Positions 10,915 to 21,948 of a DNA stretch of 60,000 bases are shown one piece after another. A program made the translations under genes and the position numbers. This DNA comes from Polytrichum commune (Eukaryota; Streptophyta; Polytrichopsida; Polytrichales; Polytrichaceae), in the NCBI GenBank assembly GCA_950295325.1, contig OX485807.1:30477666-30537665 (forward strand). Direction: 5' to 3'. The notes beneath the pieces are model-generated. The model was not told the origin of the DNA. It was given only the letters and a program-made list of their open reading frames with translations, and searched no databases. Within the stretch, counting starts at the first letter, position 1, and every line of letters begins with the position of its first letter.

Positions 10915-13585
10915 TCACACATTATACAACTTACACCGACCCCCGTTAGTTCGCGTAGGGAAATATGTGCCATCAAGTGTAGCCAATTGAACCGAATTAT
11001 TGTCATACACGTTCGTAACCCAAAAAAGGCCCAACCACAAGGCGTGAGACTTACCTGGGAACTCCAGTTTCCTCGCATCTTGGAGCATTACCGACGTCCC
11101 GGGTTGCAAAGTTCTTACCTTGTGTCGTTTGTTGAAGACGGCCTTGCGCCTCCGTTTCATCGCCTCGAGATGTTGCACACTAGCTCGTCGTCGCTCGCTA
11201 AGACTCTCTAACATTAGCAACCTATCTGATAGTGACTCGGCTACCGTAAGTCGTAAATCAACTGCAATTCGCAAAGAGGGGATCTCCAACTCGATTGGGA
11301 GCACTGCTTCAATCCCGTATACAAGGGCAAACGGCATTTGGTTGGTTGGACCTTTATACCAATCGTTTGGCACCGAAGGATATGACGCGAAATCATGGCC
11401 TACCTGAATTCCGGTAGAGGTGTTCTTGAAATGCAAGGATGGAACAATATCTTCTTCGAGCACGAGGTCCTCTAGGACTATAGGTTGCGTGCCATCAATC
11501 TCAAAGGAATAAATTGACTCAAGCGGTAGGTCATCGGCTATGAGTACGAATCCGGTGTGTCCACGTGACGTGTCCTCGGTGGCGGTGATCGCATATACCT
11601 GGGTGTGGTTGGGAATTTCTTCCGGGTTGAGTTCCATCCATGCTGTGAACTCACCTGTGTCCTCCCAGCCATAGAGGCCAGGACCCATGTCCTTTACTGG
11701 GCCTAGATGGGTCTTAGTGCCCAATGTTTGGTTGGCTAAGTCTACCGAAACTATGTTGGGTTCTGGCTTCGACTTGGGTAGGTCGGATTCCGTGAATTCT
11801 GTCGAAGGCTTACGGAGTGCAATTCTTGTCGTTGTTCTGTTGTGAGGGGGCCCAAATGTTATTTGGGAGGTACCCGTAGACCACTCGGTTGTGGCATTTG
11901 CTCTCCGAAGCCAGTCTCTACCTAAAAGTATCGGATAACTTTTGGATGTTACAGGGAGCCTCAAAACTTGAAACGTGATCGTATAGACTTCTCCCCCGAC
12001 TTTCATCAAGCAATCCTTTACCTGTCCAAGGGGGGTGACTTGTCTTTGGTCCGCGACATTGATAACAAAGGGTGAAGGGCCAGTGAGCTCGAGGCCAAGT
12101 TTTTCCAACGTTGAGAGTGGCATAATATTGATCCCACTACCCCCATCAACCAGGGTGTGCGGGATTATTTTGTCCATAATCTCAACCTCCACCTCGATTG
12201 GTCCTTCGTCCCCTAGGGGGGTTCTTTGGACCTCAACTGCCATCGTTGGGATTTTAGCCTTCCTAACCTGGGTGGCTCCTTCCTTGAATTCCTTTCTTAA
12301 GGCGGGAGCTACTTGAATTAGTTGTGCCAAAGAAATGTTGGCTCGTAGGCTACAAAGGTCTGACCAAAGGTCGTAGTCCTCGGCCGGGTTAAAGGCGCGA
12401 CTAGGCCGGGGTTTCGGTGGGAAGTTAGCGGGCAGGCCATTGCCCCATGTGTCTCGTCTATCCACAAATCGGAAGAGGTCTTCCTCTTCCTCCAGTAATG
12501 GTTCCTCTACCGGTTCGTCATCAGGGTTAGGCTCTAGGGAAGTTGTGGGAACCTTAGCCTTAAGGGCTGCGTTCTGCAAGAACTCTGGAAGTTCTGCGAA
12601 TTTTGGTGACTTTTCAGACTCATTCGACTTCTCGGAACCTTCACTTATCACGGTTTGTGCCCTCTTCTGAGCCCTAGTGACCACTGCCACGTCTATTTTC
12701 TGCTTTAGTTTTTTAGGGGGAACCAGGATAGCCCGTAAAGAAGAATCGGCTAGCTCGTGAGAGATGAAGTTGCTATGACTATCATTTGGGATAGGAAGGA
12801 ATGGAGCTGAACAACTTGTGCTCGCCCTATTGTTATCAATGAACCTCGCGTCTTGGGTTTGTGCATGACCAAGGTTAAGGGGACCTTGGGATGTTGGAGG
12901 CCCATTCATGTTTTGCGCCCATTGTTGGTTAGTATCCTGTCCACTCCCCATAAGATGTTGAGGAGGGTTGTCGGTATACTGACCGTTAAGACCATAAGCC
13001 TGACCTTGGTTCATTTGGTACCCATAGAATGGGTTGCCTTCATTAGGGGAGTTATTGAAGGTATTACCTTGTTGTGCAACTTGGGGTCCATTGTTGAACC
13101 TATTTGGTTGGTTCCGGCCCATCTGAGGGACATACTGTTGGCTTACCATTCCTACCAAGTTCGAGTCGGCTTGCCTACCACCGGCTGGGGGGTTTTGAGG
13201 GTACAAATTTTGTGGACCTTGATAGTTGTTCCCCCTATTACCTTGGTTTTGGTGGTTGGGTGGACCGTAGTTTTGTTGGCCATTGCTTTGAGGGTTACCT
13301 TGGTGATAATTAACCGACATTCCTCCTTGGTTCTGTTGATTCCTATCATAGAAGAATGCCGGAAGTTGTTGATTCAGCTGAGAGTAATGGGAGGGTCGCT
13401 CCGCGAGAATCCTACGACAATTATCGACCGGGTGATTACCCCCACAACGGTTGCAGACCACCCCCGTCTCGATCCAACACTTACCTGGCCCCAAAATGTG
13501 AACCTTGCCGCAAGTGGGACAAACTCCTTTACCGTTGTTCCGGGCTTGAGTCTGGGAGTGGCCTTGTTGTGGACGGGGGGGGTGG
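10915..13585 (-). CDS. pol: Protease fused to the integrase C-terminus (RT, RNase H and IN core deleted)
   Basis: The open frame is 859 codons from the first listed start at 13494, and it stays open upstream to the poly-G run at about 13577. Order: Cys-His knuckles (VCPTCGKVH; CNRCGGNHPVDNC), an Asn/Gln/Gly-rich linker, an acidic segment, then an aspartic protease with VDGGSGINIMPLSTLEKLG, a variant of the D-S/T-G active site common in plant Gypsy elements. After a short junction it continues with MPFALVYGIEAVLPIELEIP and ends PTRTNGGRCKLYNV, which are typical integrase C-terminal sequences. The deletion kept the frame. It is offset one frame from gag; the shift maps to the homopolymer. Confidence 0.85.
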
Positions 13586-14815
13586 GGCTACTAGGTTACC
13601 TGTGAACCTAGGCTCCGTGCAAAATTGATTACTGTGGCCAGGTTTGTTGCAATTACGACACCAAATGTTGGTGCCATAATTACCGGCCTCCGAGGCCGGC
13701 GGAACTGGTTGTGCTAAGGGCCTAGACGTGATTGCCATTGTTAGCTGCTCTGTGAGGGTCTTGAGCGACTGCATGACATCGCTCCTCAACTCGTCGTTGG
13801 CCTTCTTAACTCTAAGTTCTAGCTCCTCGATCGTGGTGTGGCTCGGAGGGCTAGGGAGTGCTAAGAGCTCAGGGGGTGGCCTCGTAGCCAAAGGAACCGG
13901 GGCCGCTCGGTGGACTGCGTATGCATCCGGTCGGGATGGCTCCAGCTGAGGAGGCTTACTCTGCTCGGGAGGAATGTAGGTTGTGGGTAGGAAGGCTGGT
14001 ACAGGTGCAATAGTGCAATTCCACATCCGCTCATTTTGTTTGTCTACACCTTCGATCCTCCTAGCCTCGGCTTTAGCTTCTTCCAAATCCTGAGGGTTGG
14101 AGTTAAGAATTTCTCGGATTGTACCTTGTTTGTTGAACCCTTGTATGAAGTAGAATTTAATCGTGTCATTTGTGAGAAGGGTTCCTACATAACGAGTTAC
14201 CACCGTCTCGAACCGTCGGATGTATGATGTAATACCCTCGGATGGGCCTTGCCGCATGTTCGTTAACGCCACGAGTGCGCTTTGTTGGCCCATTTCCGGT
14301 CTAAATTGTCTAAGGAATGCCGTCTGCAATGCTCGCCAGTCCCTAAATGTCCCCTCATCGTGGGATCGGTACCACTCATACGCTATACCCTCTAGCGTAG
14401 TAGAAAACCAAACGAGTTTGTACGTGTCTTCGGCTATCACGTTGGCCAACATTACCTCAATATATCGTTCAATGTGGGTTGAAGGATCCTCATGCGGGAG
14501 GCCACCGAACTTCGGAAAATAACTCGGCATCGCCCTTGGCGCTAATGCTTGTGGCATTACAATGGGAGGCCCCCTAGGAGCCATCATTGCATCGAAAGGA
14601 TTCGCCATGAGTTGGGGTCGTGCCACCCTAACCGGACTTTGTGGGATGGGGGATTTCTCGCGCTCGGACTCTGGACCTAGACCTTGATTTTTATTTTCGT
14701 TAGTTTTTTCGGGTTTTGGTGGTTCGTTCTTCGACCTCTTACCTGGTGTTGCCTCCGATGCAGATGCGGTTGTTGTTGTTGGGGTGTCGTACGATCGTCC
14801 CCTAGTACTAACCAT
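13529..14815 (-). CDS. gag: Gag capsid-nucleocapsid protein
   Basis: I chose the ATG at 14815 (MVSTRGRSYDTP), a typical Gag start; the frame is open further back only because it crosses the primer-binding site. After a charged N-terminal region comes a retrotrans_gag domain (LEGIAYEWYRSHDEG ... FLRQFRPEMGQQ ... MRQGPSEGITSYIRRFE). A CCHC knuckle follows (CRNCNKPGHSNQFC, spacing C-x2-C-x4-H-x4-C). Its product should form the virus-like particle. The frame stops 35 bases before the first start of the protease frame, just past a run of eight Gs (13577-13584, plus strand), so a homopolymer frameshift separates gag from pol. Confidence 0.9.
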   Translation of the reverse strand: MVSTRGRSYDTPTTTTASASEATPGKRSKNEPPKPEKTNENKNQGLGPESEREKSPIPQSPVRVARPQLMANPFDAMMAPRGPPIVMPQALAPRAMPSYFPKFGGLPHEDPSTHIERYIEVMLANVIAEDTYKLVWFSTTLEGIAYEWYRSHDEGTFRDWRALQTAFLRQFRPEMGQQSALVALTNMRQGPSEGITSYIRRFETVVTRYVGTLLTNDTIKFYFIQGFNKQGTIREILNSNPQDLEEAKAEARRIEGVDKQNERMWNCTIAPVPAFLPTTYIPPEQSKPPQLEPSRPDAYAVHRAAPVPLATRPPPELLALPSPPSHTTIEELELRVKKANDELRSDVMQSLKTLTEQLTMAITSRPLAQPVPPASEAGNYGTNIWCRNCNKPGHSNQFCTEPRFTGNLVAPPPPSTTRPLPDSSPEQR

Positions 14816-14931
14816 AGCACATGTGGCCCATGACGTATGACTAACTTCTATTGGACTAAACTCTTCTTCTCTTAGTCTAAACGTATAAGTACTCAAAGAA
14901 ATATTATCCGAGTATGGCAGGGGCATCCACC

Positions 14932-14949
14932 CTCCCGGCGGACGCACCA
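14932..14949 (-). other. Primer-binding site
   Basis: Immediately inside the 5' LTR the minus strand reads taat then TGGTGCGTCCGCCGGGAG. TGG at the start is the complement of the tRNA 3' CCA, and the position 4 bases after the LTR is normal. The priming tRNA was not identified. This site fixes the element orientation as minus and confirms the LTR boundary at 14954. Confidence 0.75.
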
Positions 14950-14953
14950 ATTA

Positions 14954-17841
14954 TGTGGTACTTTTGGGCCACCCCCTTTCGAGGGAGCCTAAAAGTATCA
15001 CACAAGCCCTTCGGTGAAGGTGGCCTGCATTTGCAGGCGCCCAAGCCGAACCCGGATGATAGGTGTATAACGTGAGTAGTTAGATTTTTAAGGGAGATTA
15101 AATATGCGTCGTAGTACCTCCGGAGGTTAGGCCTTAGTTTTTTACTAGTGTGGCTTTAAACTCCACTAACCAATTTCATATCTAGTTCTAACCTTAACCT
15201 ACAACCTATTCTACGCGCAGACGCACCAGCCTTGAAACCAAGGCAATCCTAATTTGTGAATTGGGATGGTTCTGATACACCCAACCGGGTGTGACGCATA
15301 CCACCCTAACTCAACGAACGGAATAACGACAATTTGATGGACCATTCAATTCTTCCTATTTCTTTATTTAGTTCTATTTAGTTTTCTAAGCGGGGGAACT
15401 TGGCCTAAGTCCCACCCTTCACACAAATTCCTTCTTAATTACTTACTTTTGTTTGCACGTCCTAACTTACTACATTAACATATTAGGCATCACCCCTTAC
15501 CTCGGGTCTCTTGCCAACAAGGGTTTACGATTTATTTTGTATGTTTTGATTGTTAAATGTGTTTACACTGGATAGACCACGAAATGCAACTCAATGGGAC
15601 CAGGGTGACGGGCGACCTGTAGGTTCAACCTGTTGCGCAATCTTCATAAATTGGGGCCATTACTCCTAATCTATGGGGCCAACAACATAATAGTGGATTC
15701 GCGGGTCATTAACCCCACCTTTCCACCAACAACATTCAGAGTGGTCGTGTCGGTGATTAATCCGACTTACCACACACAAAACTTGCTAATAAATGAAGCT
15801 ACTACCACAAAACATACCAAGGGCCCCGAAAACAATGGAATTGGGTACTCCCTTGGCGGTCAAGTGGTCAAGCCACTTGACCTTACGAGATAGGTGAGTG
15901 GGTTTAGAAATGCGTACCTTAGCCGTGCTCCCTCCAATCCTAAATGGAAGGCTTAAGGTTAGTTAATTTACCTCAATTTTCCTCGGTTGATTTGGGCTTG
16001 ATGTAGGCCGAGCCGCTACCTCCTTCCTTGCTCCACTTTCCGAGCGTCGACCTTGCCTCCTTCTTTGTAACTAGTTTGGTAGTAAGCGTACCTTAGTTAA
16101 CAATTAAAATATAAAGTGTTATTCTGCCCTGTAATTTAATCCTAAGCATAATATTTATACTTAGTGCACCAAATTATCTTTCCAATGATCTAAAAATCAC
16201 TCTAATCGGATAAGAAATGCAAAAGTTATGAGGGTTGGAAGTGTGAGGTCGATTCAACCGACCCTTCCAACCCACCTATCTACCTTCTAACTTCAAAAAT
16301 TCATAGCACATTCCTTACTACTTGGATCTAGGCTTTCCTTATATCATTGGAAAGCTATGAACAAGCTCTAACTAGAAAAATTATGACATCAGCAGGTTAA
16401 GCTAATAGAAATTCAGCGGACTCCTTGTAACACAGCAGTCAATCAAGAAGGCTTAAACTATGTATCTCGCCTTCAACAATTCATATCTAATTCAAATCTT
16501 AGTCAAATCAAACGTTCTATATGACCCTGGAGAGATATTAAAAAGATGTATTTGATAAAAATATGTGATTAGAAAGGCAAGCCGAAGTGAACCCAGCAGG
16601 TCCTCTGTAATGCAGCAGTCAACCAAAAGTTCTCAAACTATGTGTCCCATCTTACACAATTCATATCTAATTCAAATCATGCTCAAATCAAATGTTCTAA
16701 GCCATTTTGGAAAGCTACACAAAAGTTCTACTTGGGAAAAATATAATTTCTTGGAATTAAAATTCCTATTGGGCTCGCAGGTCTGATCCAGCAGCCGCTA
16801 CCCACAAGACCACCCAGTTTTTCTACTCCATCTTTGAAAATCCATAACTAATTGTCATCTCAACCAAATCACAAATGGGAAACGGCTATGGATAGCTATA
16901 TGAAATCTCTCTAAGAGAAAAATGATAAGTATCTTGTTCTAGCTTTTGAACTAAGCCTTCAGGGCATTGGCAGATGAGGTCTATAATGCCTCTACTCAAA
17001 ACTCTACCATCCAACCTACCTCTACAAAAGAAGGAATAATTTTGTTGGTGTGTTAATAAACACACAACCTAACTAGGAGAGAGAGAGTAGAGGAGGTTCT
17101 CAAGCCTTTCTTTTAGACCATTGAGAATACATGCTAAAGGATTTTTTCCTAACTACATTGAAGCAGGGCTTCGCCCAAAAACTAGAGAAAGAGAAAGAGC
17201 TACAAGGTGGAAGGAGGGGTTTTTAAACCCTCTCACAAAAGGGTTGGACCCCTCCTCCACCGGATCCATTTTTCAAACCCTTTCCCGAAATTTTGGCTCG
17301 GGGGTTTTCCCGGTTGAGGTTGCCACCCTCTCGCCTAGGTGGCTCCGACGGGGAACCTAGAAATCTTTCTAATTTTTCGCCATCGAATTGGCAAGGGGGC
17401 AAGTGGGCAAGTAGCCCCCTTGCTCTCTTTCTTTTTTGTCTTCAAAAGTCTTTAAGCCGATTTTATCTTCTAACGTAAAACACCTCCAATAGTCTTGTGT
17501 GCCTCACACTAACTAATAAACTAACACTTGCTTAGCTAGCATTTACTAACATTTGCTTAATAGCTAGCATCTACTAATATTTGCTTAGCTAGCATCTACT
17601 AACATTTGCTTAGCTAGCATCTACTAACATTTGCTTAGCTAGTTGTTTTTACTAGCTAGCACATTTTTTCTACTTTGCTATCTTCTAGCACTACTTAGTT
17701 TCATTTTGACCTTCCTTCTTCTAGGCTAAATGCTAAATGAACTAATTTTTTTTCTAAATTCCCTATCAATTCTAACTTTTAATGCTAACATTCTAACTAA
17801 AAGTGATCCCGCAGAGTGGTGGACCACTCAAAGGGTTCACA
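14954..17841 (-). repeat. 5' LTR of the young retrotransposon
   Basis: 2888 bp, bounded on the right by target duplication TCTGC (17842-17846) and on the left by the primer-binding site. No difference from the 7491-10378 copy was seen, so there has been little time for divergence since insertion. Transcription of gag-pol would start within it on the minus strand; no clear TATA box was assigned. Confidence 0.93.
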
Positions 17842-18617
17842 TCTGCCTTTGAAATTGCATTTATAATGTACCATGCCGTGCAACATACCTCTATATTTTC
17901 CAAGGTCACAACCTTACGACCTTTGGTATCAAAATGCGTGTTGTGATGGACTTCAAGTTTATTTGCAGATCGCATACAAAAGTCCGCAAGCCACATCTCT
18001 TGTCTCAAAGATTTGATTTTGTCACGGAAAAATAGTTGGCAACACACTTTTGCACAACAATCTTTTGTTGCTACGGACCTAATAGATGTGTCTCCCAATG
18101 CTAGATCTCGACGACGTTGCGTGGGTTCACGAGGCACGCGAACGGAATCATATCTACGCCGACCTTATCTAGGACGCATTGTGGCGAACAAAGCCTTTTA
18201 TATTTCCTCAAAACGACGGGCATGATTCCACAAGCTGACACCATCGTGAAGAACACTTCGCAACGGCCATCGACGAAGAGAGAATCTCAAACCATGAGGT
18301 ACTTCCAATGGATGTAAGGAGTTCAAAATGCACACCCCAACATCTTCCTTCCCAAGGGGATTTGCATCAATACAGTCCGTAGGATTTGAGTTCCTACAAA
18401 CACCATCGGCCACGGGGACGCCACATCCATTGACTAGGACAACATCAAGATCAATCCACTGTTCCCACGAATAACCCTCACATAGTGGTATGAAATCATC
18501 CTCTGCATTGGCGACACCAATTATAGTTTCATGTTCCATGACACCTTCAAATTCGCTAGCATAGCTTGACGCTTCCGAAGAGAACTCGAATGCACTATCT
18601 CCGACGTTGGAATCCAT
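17842..18617 (-). pseudogene. N-terminal part of the DUF7869-type transposase gene
   Basis: It starts at ATG 18617 (MDSNVGDSAFEFSSEASS), with a second in-frame ATG upstream at 18677. The first 120 residues are acidic and Ser-rich. After a one-base frameshift around 18100-18130 the frame continues ALGDTSIRSVATKDCC, then CCQLFFRDKIKSLRQEMW. This Cys-rich plus helical segment is usual upstream of the DUF7869 core. The segment ends AISKA at the retrotransposon junction and resumes at 7490. The frameshift marks the gene as dead independently of the insertion. Confidence 0.6.
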
Positions 18618-18964
18618 GGCCACTATAAGTGATCCACATGAAGAGTATGTCAAAATATCCCATTCAATAAATGTCATGAATAGTCCTAACGCTTATTGTC
18701 AATGAAACACAATGTGAACAATAGTGGATTTCATGGCCTGGAAACAAAGACACATTGGTATACGAACGCGCGTACGTATACCTCCATGTAACAACATTAT
18801 CAGTGCAAGCACGCGCATACAAATGTCTTTATTTGTTCATAGTCGGCGGAAAGGTTCAGACAACAAAAACATGACAGTTTTATGGGCGCGCACCCGTAAA
18901 TCTCTTCGTGGTCAAAGAGGTCAATATCATGCGCAAATGTTTTCGCAAACTATACAACATAGGT
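18618..18964. other. Upstream region of the transposase pseudogene with palindrome remnants
   Basis: No gene. Diverged versions of the CpG-rich palindrome seen at 21.4-36.7 kb occur at about 18767-18782 (tacgaacgcgcgtacgta) and 18882-18898 (gggcgcgcacccgta). This links the flank of this gene with the intergenic and intronic sequence of the ParB-methyltransferase gene at 27.3 kb, and is the main reason to think both belonged to one element. Confidence 0.5.
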
Positions 18965-21145
18965 TGTGAGGCCAAACCCCCCACCCTTAAGCGTCCGTAG
19001 TCCGAGTAGTGGGTTTGGGCTCACATTCCTCCGCGGTATTGGATTTGGACTTGGATGAGTCCATAGTGCAAGGTTCACCCTTCAAGTGGTCTTGGATTTA
19101 ACTGGAATTTCACTTTTAACAACTCAATGTACGATTTCAATACGTATGTGGAGAATGCACAAGTTAACTATGTTATTTTAACCTCCTTATGCTCGGGTGC
19201 TATTTTGTCTTTGTTTGCTTCTAACGTCCATCCGGCTGCTTTAGCTACACAAGCCCTTAAGGATATCCCTCTCCTAAATGGAGTCCGTGCCGTTGACTCT
19301 ATACTACCACTTGAACTATCACTTGTGTATTCCGTATCGCTACTATAAGAGGTCTCACTTGGTGTCTCCATACCGTACATAAGCCTTTAAGTATTAAGAA
19401 ATACTTATGTGACTTATGTCAATCTCTCCCTCGCACCTTTGGTCTTTGCTTCCTTTGTCTTGCCATCGCGAGAGTGCTCCACATTCTCCATTAAGTTGTG
19501 CACGTGGTTTATTTTTAAAGAGAGGATGCAAGTGTTAAAAAAAACACTATTCTCTATAGTCAATCTCAAATACATTTACTTGTGAAAGCCACACATAACA
19601 CTAACTAGCATAATGTAACTAACTACTTGTCTATGAGCTAATTAGGTAGGCTATCTACTAAGCTCCTTCATGAACCCATCTCTTTACTTTCTAATTACAT
19701 AAACCTAGCTCCTTCATAAACCCAGCTCCTTCATAAACCCAGCTCCTTCATAAACCCAGCTTCTTAGCTTCTAACTAAACAAACCCAGCTCCTTCATAAA
19801 CCAGCTCCTTCATGAACCCAGCTCCTTAGCTTCTAACTAAACAAACCCAGGTCCTTCATAAACCCAGCTCTTTACTTTCTAACTAAACAAACCCAGCTCC
19901 TTCATAAACCCAGCTCCTTCATGAACCCACAACTTTGTAGTTGTAATCCCCAACTACCTCACTAATTATTCAAGCCCTTAACTAATCTTCCTACCTAATT
20001 TCCCTAATTCTACTAACAACCCCTTTCTAATCACACAATTCTTCTCTAATCCTAAAATCCTAAAATCCTAGAGAGGAGAGGGGGAGAGAGAATTTCCTAA
20101 CTTCACTAAGACTAACTAATCCACACAAGTATATTTTTGCACTCATCACAACATCAAGTGCTCAACTCTTAAACATGGAACTTGCAACCACGTGTATTCA
20201 AAACATGAACTTTAAGTACCACAATTTGGAATCATGAATTAACTTTAAAATCCTTCGCGTCAACACTAATTCTACCAAGAGGTCAAGCCCTCTTCAAGGC
20301 TAACAAGCCTTGGCTCTCAAACTAAAAACTAAGCACACACATGTGCTCCAATATGGCTTCCCACACCCACACTTATAACTCGTGGGGTGCCTTGGAGCAC
20401 AAAGGAAAGAGAGGATGAGTGAGGGAAGAATGAGGGATTATATAGTAAGCTTGAGGGGGTGAGCACCCTCAAGGCTCACGATAAGCCCTTGAGATTTCCT
20501 CCTACTTAGTAGGCGCCAATCCTATCTTCTAAGCCTTCCTCCCTCAAATGATCAACAAGGATCCTAATTCGAACATTTAACTAGCCTTGGCTTTCTACCT
20601 ACCACACTTTACCAAACTTGGGATGCTTCAACCCAAACTTAGCCTCCTTCGCTTTCCGCCGCCATAACTTTCTCCCCTTACTTTCCCAAATCGTCGCTCA
20701 CCACTTAATTCAAACCACGATGCTTAACTCGTGATTTGATTGGTGCTTTGAGAATTTGCTTATCCTCCACCTTGCATTCTTCCTTGGGCCTCCCCCATTA
20801 AGTGGCCATGATGAGGTGGTCCACTTGTGCGCTCCATGTGATCCTCCATTCATCCCAATTCGAATGCACTTGCCTCTTGAGTCACTTTGGTTGTCTCCAT
20901 CCATTTGTACTAGCCTACTCACTAACTACTCAATCCAAGTTCTCCTTACCTATCCTCATTCACTCAAATCCTTCCGAAGGTAAAAACACAATAACAACTC
21001 ACATCCTAGCCTCTTACAACATGGTACTTCTAAGACTAACATTTCACTCTTTTTATATTTTTGTGAAGTAACATGCTACTTCAAAGTGCATCAACTAACG
21101 TTTCAAGGGTCTAAGACTAAATGTGGGCACCCTTTTGGGCTCACA
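18965..21145 (-). mobile_element. Solo LTR-D, minus orientation, TAGGT target duplication
   Basis: 2181 bp from TGTGAGGCC to GGGCTCACA with TAGGT on both sides (18960-18964 and 21146-21150). It is a near-identical inverted match to 29285-31357. A TATATAA on the minus strand near 20438-20444 matches the TATA box of the other copy and sets the orientation. Open frames shared with the other copy (for example 19127-19348) are LTR sequence without a domain. It inserted into the palindrome-bearing intergenic region. Confidence 0.92.
19690..19930. repeat. 17-bp minisatellite inside LTR-D
   Basis: About ten imperfect copies of cccagctccttcataaa, some separated by cttctaactaaacaaa. The other LTR-D (about 30505-30660, reverse complement) has fewer copies, which accounts for much of the 108-bp length difference between the two LTRs. 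Confidence 0.85.
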
Positions 21146-21639
21146 TAGGTATACAGACGTGCGTCCGCAAACATCTGAATGTCAAAAGTCAGTGTTGTCC
21201 AAGACACACAGAGGTTTAGGGAACCAAGATGTCCAGGTGCCACGGACATGTATACCCAGGCCTGACGACTATGAATTTGAAGAGGTTAACATACGCGCTT
21301 CCTACTGTGTTTTATCAATGTCAAAATATTATACTATGACACATATGGTGATGTAAGTTTAGGGTTTAGGGATCTTATACCTCCATTGACCGTACAGTCT
21401 CAATGTAATATTCTACATGGCACATGGTAAAAACTATGGAACCAAAGGTTTGCAGGTTTACGGACGCGCGTCCGTAAACCTCTCTGGACCTCATTACTAG
21501 CACAAATAAGTTTAGGTTACTGGACGTGAGTCATAAAATTTTCATGACAATACAGTCTCGTTGGTATACTATACATGGCAAGTGGTCATGATGTCAGCTC
21601 AGGTGCAATACCGAACAATGGAACAAAAAGGTGCATAAG
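21146..21639. repeat. Palindrome-bearing intergenic DNA
   Basis: No gene. One perfect palindrome is at 21457-21478 (core ACGGACGCGCGTCCGT flanked by TTT and AAA). Diverged versions are near 21155 (gacgtgcgtccgcaaac) and 21521 (ggacgtgagtcataaa). The rest is unremarkable AT-rich sequence; a short frame at 21123-21356 has no support. Confidence 0.6.
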
Positions 21640-21948
21640 TTTACGGACGCGCGTCCGTAAACCTCAATGTACATGAGGAATAGCTCCAGTATAATTTTCA
21701 CAGAAATAGATATCCAATTAAGCAAGAGGTTTAAGGTTTACGGACGCGCGTCCGTAAACCTCAATGTACATGAAATAGCTCAAGTATAATTCTCACAGCA
21801 ATAGATATCCAATCAAGCAAGAGGTTTAAGGTTTACGGACATGCGTCCGTAAACCTCAATGTACATGAAATAGCTCAAGTATAATTCTCACAGCAATAGA
21901 TATCCAATCAAGCAAGAGGTTTAAGGTTTACGGACGCACGTCCGTAAA
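21640..21948. repeat. About 95-bp tandem array, each unit with a 22-bp palindrome
   Basis: Palindromes lie at 21640-21661, 21737-21758, 21832-21853 and 21927-21948, spaced 97, 95 and 95 bp. The first two are perfect; the third has a central cat and the fourth a central cac in place of cgc. The spacer (caatgtacatgaaatagctcaag ... caagaggtttaagg) is repeated with them. This is the densest cluster of the family on the left side of the ParB-methyltransferase gene. Confidence 0.9.

Larger units (their letters stand above)
7491..17841 (-). mobile_element. Young Ty3/Gypsy-type LTR retrotransposon, internally deleted
   Basis: A 10,351-bp element with two 2888-bp LTRs (7491-10378 and 14954-17841), TG...CA ends and a perfect 5-bp target duplication TCTGC on each side. 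The LTRs are exactly the same length (offset 7463) and I found no base difference on reading them side by side, which means a very recent insertion. Genes run on the minus strand: gag, then protease. The reading frame then jumps to the end of integrase, so reverse transcriptase, RNase H and the integrase core are missing. It needs a helper element. It disrupts the DUF7869-type transposase. Confidence 0.95.
5648..18617 (-). pseudogene. Transposase-like gene (DUF7869-type), split by an LTR retrotransposon
   Basis: The gene reads right to left: 18617-17842, then 7490-6857, then an intron, then 6687-5648. The two halves meet exactly at the retrotransposon target site TCTGC (7486-7490 and 17842-17846); removing the element and one repeat joins the frame within one exon. 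The core LHVQLDNCAKDNK ... FLMVGHTYDDIDASFGRW is the signature I associate with the DUF7869 family found in transposons. Its Asp-rich motifs suggest an RNase-H-like nuclease fold, which is inference. Decay is visible: a frameshift near 18100-18120 and truncation at 5648 by the CCGGAT repeat. It is divergent from the ParB-methyltransferase gene starting at 27340, possibly in one element. Confidence 0.7.

Noticed and set aside
12853-13605. 250-residue plus-strand frame
   Set aside because: Antisense of the Asn/Gln-rich pol segment; hydrophobic only because of the codon complement.
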